Shown here: one piece after another, positions 61,425 through 64,000 of the stretch
Position numbering within the stretch: position 1 is the stretch's first letter
Layout of the letters: each line of letters begins with the position of its first letter
NCBI RefSeq assembly: GCF_047324305.1
Contig: NZ_CP178740.1
Location: 4,154,001-4,218,000, forward strand
DNA: 64,000 nt
Source: Acerihabitans sp047324305
GTDB taxonomy: Bacteria > Pseudomonadota > Gammaproteobacteria > Enterobacterales > Enterobacteriaceae
Direction of reading: 5' to 3'
Program-made: the position numbers and the translations under genes
The notes under the pieces: model-generated
The model's input: only the letters and a program-made list of their open reading frames with translations
Database searches by the model: none
Told to the model about the DNA's origin: nothing

Positions 61425-62025
61425 GCTTTTTTTGTCCACAGCGCCTGACATTATGCCAGGCGCCTTCCCCGGTATGCTGGAAAGATCGCCCGCGGCATAA
61501 TAAATTGGATAACGACGGGCATTTTGCCTACGCCGGGCAGTGTCGTGGTGATGTGTGATTAGTACTGCTGATATTTAAAGTCGCCTGTAGAGACAAATGA
61601 TAATTTCAAAAAATAAAATCTTAGCGACTTCCAAGAAGAGAGGCAGAAAAAAGGAATGGTATATCAATGCGTTATGGGGCGTGGTAAAAAAGCCCGCCGA
61701 AAAAAGCGGGCAACATTACTTCTTAAGTTACACCAGGGAAATTAATCTTACTTATACATAGTACGCTAAACTTGGGGAATTACTATTTATTTCAGTCATG
61801 TTTTAGCGTGTAAGCGGAAATTAAAATTGAATAACGATATGCTTATTTGAATATCACGTAATGAAGTGAATATTTAAAAGAGCAAAGACATTGATTTAAT
61901 TAGCATCATGCAGTCTCGCTAATGCCGTGACCCGCGTGTGGCGTGAATTAAATTAATTCATTTGTAATAACACTTTTATCCAGAAATAGACAGGCCCTCG
62001 TCCGGGCGATCCTTGACCTTCCTGC
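61425..62025. other. Intergenic stretch of about 600 bases holding an sRNA candidate
   Basis: Apart from the minus-strand sRNA candidate at 61686-61746 and the hairpin near 61441-61463, nothing coding is supported. The right part (61760-62020) is AT-rich and contains the sRNA promoter region. Confidence 0.5.
61686..61746 (-). ncRNA. Candidate Hfq-type sRNA related to DsrA/ArcZ
   Basis: On the minus strand TTTCCCTGGTGTAAC lies about 20 bases before a strong terminator (GCCCGC/GCGGGC stem, loop with T-run, then six Ts). DsrA carries TTTCCTGGTGTAAC and ArcZ TTTCCCTGGTGT as the seed that opens the rpoS leader. A TATAAG -10-like element at 61751-61756 puts the 5' end near 61746, giving about 60 bases, shorter than DsrA (87). 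In E. coli dsrA lies beside yedP, and yedP/mpgP is at the end of this window. The -35 box is weak. Confidence 0.5.
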
Positions 62026-62403
62026 TTAATAACGCAGCGGCGGCGTTAATGGCAATATTAGCGAGCAATCGTTACGGCACGCCTGCGGCGTGATGCCAAA
62101 ATATTTTTTGAACAACGTCGTGAACTGTGATTGGGAGTTAAAGCCATAATCGAGGGCGATGTCCATGATTCTGTTGTCGCTATTGCGCAGGCGATAGACG
62201 GCTTCCGTCAATTTGCGCTCGCGGATATAACGACCGACGGCAATGCCGGTGGTCGCGCGGAACACGCCTTGCATATGCCATACCGAATACCCTGACCGGG
62301 CGGCGAGCTCAGGCAAGGCGATATCCCGGTCCAGATGATCCTCGATCCACTGCGCAAGGGCGGCGACCAGGGGTTCATTCGGTTTCAGTTCGCGCATAAT
62401 CAT
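62026..62403 (-). CDS. MarA/SoxS-like AraC-family activator
   Basis: A stand-alone DNA-binding protein of 125 residues from MIMRELKPNEPLVAALAQWI, the size of MarA. Both HTH units are visible: LPELAARSGYSVWHMQGVFR and IMDIALDYGFNSQSQFTTLF. GGCGGAAAAG precedes the ATG. There is no ligand domain, so activity should be set by its expression level. It is downstream of gpgS with a gap of 180 bases. Confidence 0.87.
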   Translation of the reverse strand: MIMRELKPNEPLVAALAQWIEDHLDRDIALPELAARSGYSVWHMQGVFRATTGIAVGRYIRERKLTEAVYRLRNSDNRIMDIALDYGFNSQSQFTTLFKKYFGITPQACRNDCSLILPLTPPLRY

Positions 62404-62585
62404 TCTTTTCCGCCCGGACGATGACCGGTTTAGCACAAAGACAATAACGGGTTTATGGCACAGCCAGCCACATGATGAGCAGGGTATCACCGCGCATGAC
62501 TCATCACCCTGCGGCATAACGAAAGCCGGTGGCGGGCAAACCGGGGGCAGCATGCCAGCGGCCCGCTGTTTGCCGCCAGCCGCGA

Positions 62586-63806
62586 CTATACGTCGCCGTT
62601 ATTATCTTCCTCCACCGCATCATAGATGCGCTGCATAATATCGGGGAAAGCGGATTGCACCCGGCTCCAGCTCGGGATAAAGGGTTTATCGTTCGGGCGT
62701 TCGATAAAGGCTTGTCCGGCGTCAAGGATGCATTGCATAAACAATTCCACCGCCGCCTCCTCGCTGTGCTGGTCGAATTTCAGTCCGTTCATGATGGCGT
62801 CATGATGATAAAACTCCAGGATGTCCAGCGCATTGCGGTAATAGGTAGCCTTGAGCACCCGGAAGGAGTCGCTGGTTAAATTGACGCCCATCGTGGCCAG
62901 CTTACGGTACAGGGACTGGATAATATCGTTGCTCATGCGCTTAAGGCCGCCGGAGCCATCCTCTTCCGCCAGGGGCTGGTGCTTGTGGTCATAATTATCG
63001 GCGATTTCCACCTGGCAAATATGATTTGGCGAGTAGTTGCGGTAAATCTCGGACAATAACCCAATCTCCAGCCCCCAATCCCCCGGAATTTTCATATCAT
63101 GCATGACGCGGGTGCGCATGGCGAATTCGCCGGACAGGGGATAGCGGAAGCTGTTGAGATAATCCAGGTACGGGGATTGGCCGTAGACGTTTTCCAGCGA
63201 ACGCAGCAGCGGTCCCACCAGTAAGCGCACGACGCGCCCGTTCATCTTGCCGTTGGCCACCCGGGCATAGAAGCCTTTACAGAATTCATAACTGAATTTG
63301 GGATGGACCACGGGATACAACAGCCGGGCCAGCATGCCGCGATCGTAGGTGACGATATCGCAATCGTGCAGCGCCACCGCCAGCGTACGATCCGACGCCA
63401 GCGTATAGCCGGTGCAGAACCAGACGTTGCGTCCTTTTCCCGGTTCGGTGGGAGAAAGTCCTTCTTTTTCCAGCTCGGCGTCAATAGCCTTTAACCGCGG
63501 TCCGTCATTCCAAAGAATGCGGTGATGCTGAGGCAGCCGGGAAAAAAAATCCCGGGCAAAAAGGAATTGATCGCGGTCGGCGCGATCCAACCCGATAACG
63601 ATTTCCTCCAGATAGGGCACTTTGGCCAATTCATCAACGATATGGGCCAGCGCCGGTCCTTCAAGCTCAGAAAACAGCGACGGCAGGATCAGACCCATTT
63701 TGCGCTTTTTGGCAAACCCCAGCAGCTCTGTTTCTAACTCATCGACCTTGCGATCGGAGAGGTTGTGAAAATTGGCGATAATTCCATTTTGATGAAAATC
63801 ACTCAT
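62586..63806 (-). CDS. gpgS: Glucosyl-3-phosphoglycerate synthase (GT81)
   Basis: A 406-residue GT-A glycosyltransferase from MSDFHQNGIIANFHNLSDRK, with GGAGAAAACGC before the ATG. The metal motif D-C-D is in LAVALHDCDIVTYDRGMLAR; other family blocks are MGLILPSLFSELEGPALAHI and PGDWGLEIGLLSEIYRNYSP. It joins glucose from a nucleotide sugar to 3-phosphoglycerate, first step in making the compatible solute glucosylglycerate. The phosphatase gene lies just upstream on the same strand. Mannosyl transfer is the alternative. Confidence 0.9.
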   Translation of the reverse strand: MSDFHQNGIIANFHNLSDRKVDELETELLGFAKKRKMGLILPSLFSELEGPALAHIVDELAKVPYLEEIVIGLDRADRDQFLFARDFFSRLPQHHRILWNDGPRLKAIDAELEKEGLSPTEPGKGRNVWFCTGYTLASDRTLAVALHDCDIVTYDRGMLARLLYPVVHPKFSYEFCKGFYARVANGKMNGRVVRLLVGPLLRSLENVYGQSPYLDYLNSFRYPLSGEFAMRTRVMHDMKIPGDWGLEIGLLSEIYRNYSPNHICQVEIADNYDHKHQPLAEEDGSGGLKRMSNDIIQSLYRKLATMGVNLTSDSFRVLKATYYRNALDILEFYHHDAIMNGLKFDQHSEEAAVELFMQCILDAGQAFIERPNDKPFIPSWSRVQSAFPDIMQRIYDAVEEDNNGDV

Positions 63807-63856
63807 GCGTTTTCTCCCCAAGCTTTTTTTTTCTTAAAATTGTTATCCGACTCTGA

Positions 63857-64000
63857 TTAAGCCGAGGTAATAAAATAATCCATCCCTTCGCACCAGCCTT
63901 CCGGTCCATAGGCGTTGGTGCGATAAACATACCGCTGCTGCGGGCTGACGGTGACCGGCGTTTTCGTGTAACCCCGAATGATGACCGCATAGTCCACCGC
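63857..64000 (-). CDS. yedP: Glucosyl/mannosyl-3-phosphoglycerate phosphatase, C-terminus (partial)
   Basis: Only the last 47 codons are in the window: they read DYAVIIRGYTKTPVTVSP and YRTNAYGPEGWCEGMDYFIT before the TAA at 63857-63859. This matches the end of the HAD-type phosphatase YedP/MpgP, which removes phosphate from glycosyl-3-phosphoglycerate. It lies 50 bases upstream of gpgS on the same strand, completing the two-step pathway. The catalytic aspartates are outside the window. Confidence 0.85.
   Translation of the reverse strand, partial: AVDYAVIIRGYTKTPVTVSPQQRYVYRTNAYGPEGWCEGMDYFITSA

Noticed and set aside
1..64000. CRISPR array or rRNA genes
   Set aside because: No regularly spaced repeats and no rRNA-like sequence were seen in the window.

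Overview
The window reads as a chromosomal segment of a member of Enterobacterales. Support comes from the order tRNA-Asn / mtfA / tRNA-Ser(CGA), a recognisable PepT, YddG and KdgT, a KdgR box and CRP sites, a HosA-type regulator with its operators, and a YedP/MpgP neighbour. GC-rich core-like DNA alternates with AT-rich accessory blocks. There are many gene remnants: a sugar kinase, DapA family, PntA, SsuA-like, TetR, OYE, a 2-hydroxyacid dehydrogenase, IS3 and IS66. Such erosion recalls plant- or insect-associated relatives of Dickeya, Pectobacterium or Sodalis, but the genus cannot be fixed from this sequence alone.

Region 1 (1-15.9 kb) is a sulfur-compound block. Three minus-strand genes (class I aminotransferase, NtaA/YxeK-type flavin monooxygenase, GldA/HcxA-type dehydrogenase) diverge from a plus-strand run: substrate-binding lipoprotein, PurB-like lyase, GNAT acetyltransferase, second binding lipoprotein, permease, ATPase, M20 deacylase and MmgE/PrpD protein. 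This gene set matches the S-(2-succino)cysteine salvage loci (Bacillus yxeKLMNOPQ and the enterobacterial version with an S-(2-succino) lyase). It converges on a second transporter operon that carries a BisC-like molybdenum S/N-oxide reductase.

Region 2 (16-25 kb) starts with a chain of fused gene remnants. A HosA-regulated hydroxyarylic acid decarboxylase locus (subunits C and D, no B) follows, then further remnants, a DUF2913-like plus universal stress protein pair, and a TetR/AraC regulator pair.

Region 3 (25.3-32.6 kb) is a hexonate/sugar-acid catabolic locus: IdnD-like and IdnO-like dehydrogenases, an RspA-type enolase-superfamily dehydratase, two MFS transporters and a FadR-type GntR regulator. 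Copies of a TTGT-N3-ACAA motif stand before every transcription unit.

Region 4 (32.6-52 kb) is accessory. It holds an IS3 scrap, a broken OYE gene, a TetR/NmrA-like pair, an AraC/PEBP pair, an iron-uptake locus (Fur-boxed TonB receptor, AraC regulator, Fur-like winged-helix protein, uncharacterised 141-residue protein, FecCD-type ABC transporter), an IS66 remnant, LysR/SDR and TetR/SDR divergent pairs, and a decayed hydroxyacid dehydrogenase. It ends at the 3' end of a tRNA-Asn gene, a classic integration site.

Region 5 (52-64 kb) is core-like: tRNA-Asn, mtfA, tRNA-Ser, a CDF metal exporter, a His/Gly-rich envelope protein, pepT, yddG, kdgT (three CRP-like sites and a KdgR box), ApbE, DUF305, two small proteins, a DsrA/ArcZ-like sRNA candidate, a MarA-like regulator, and the glucosylglycerate genes gpgS and gpgP/yedP (partial).
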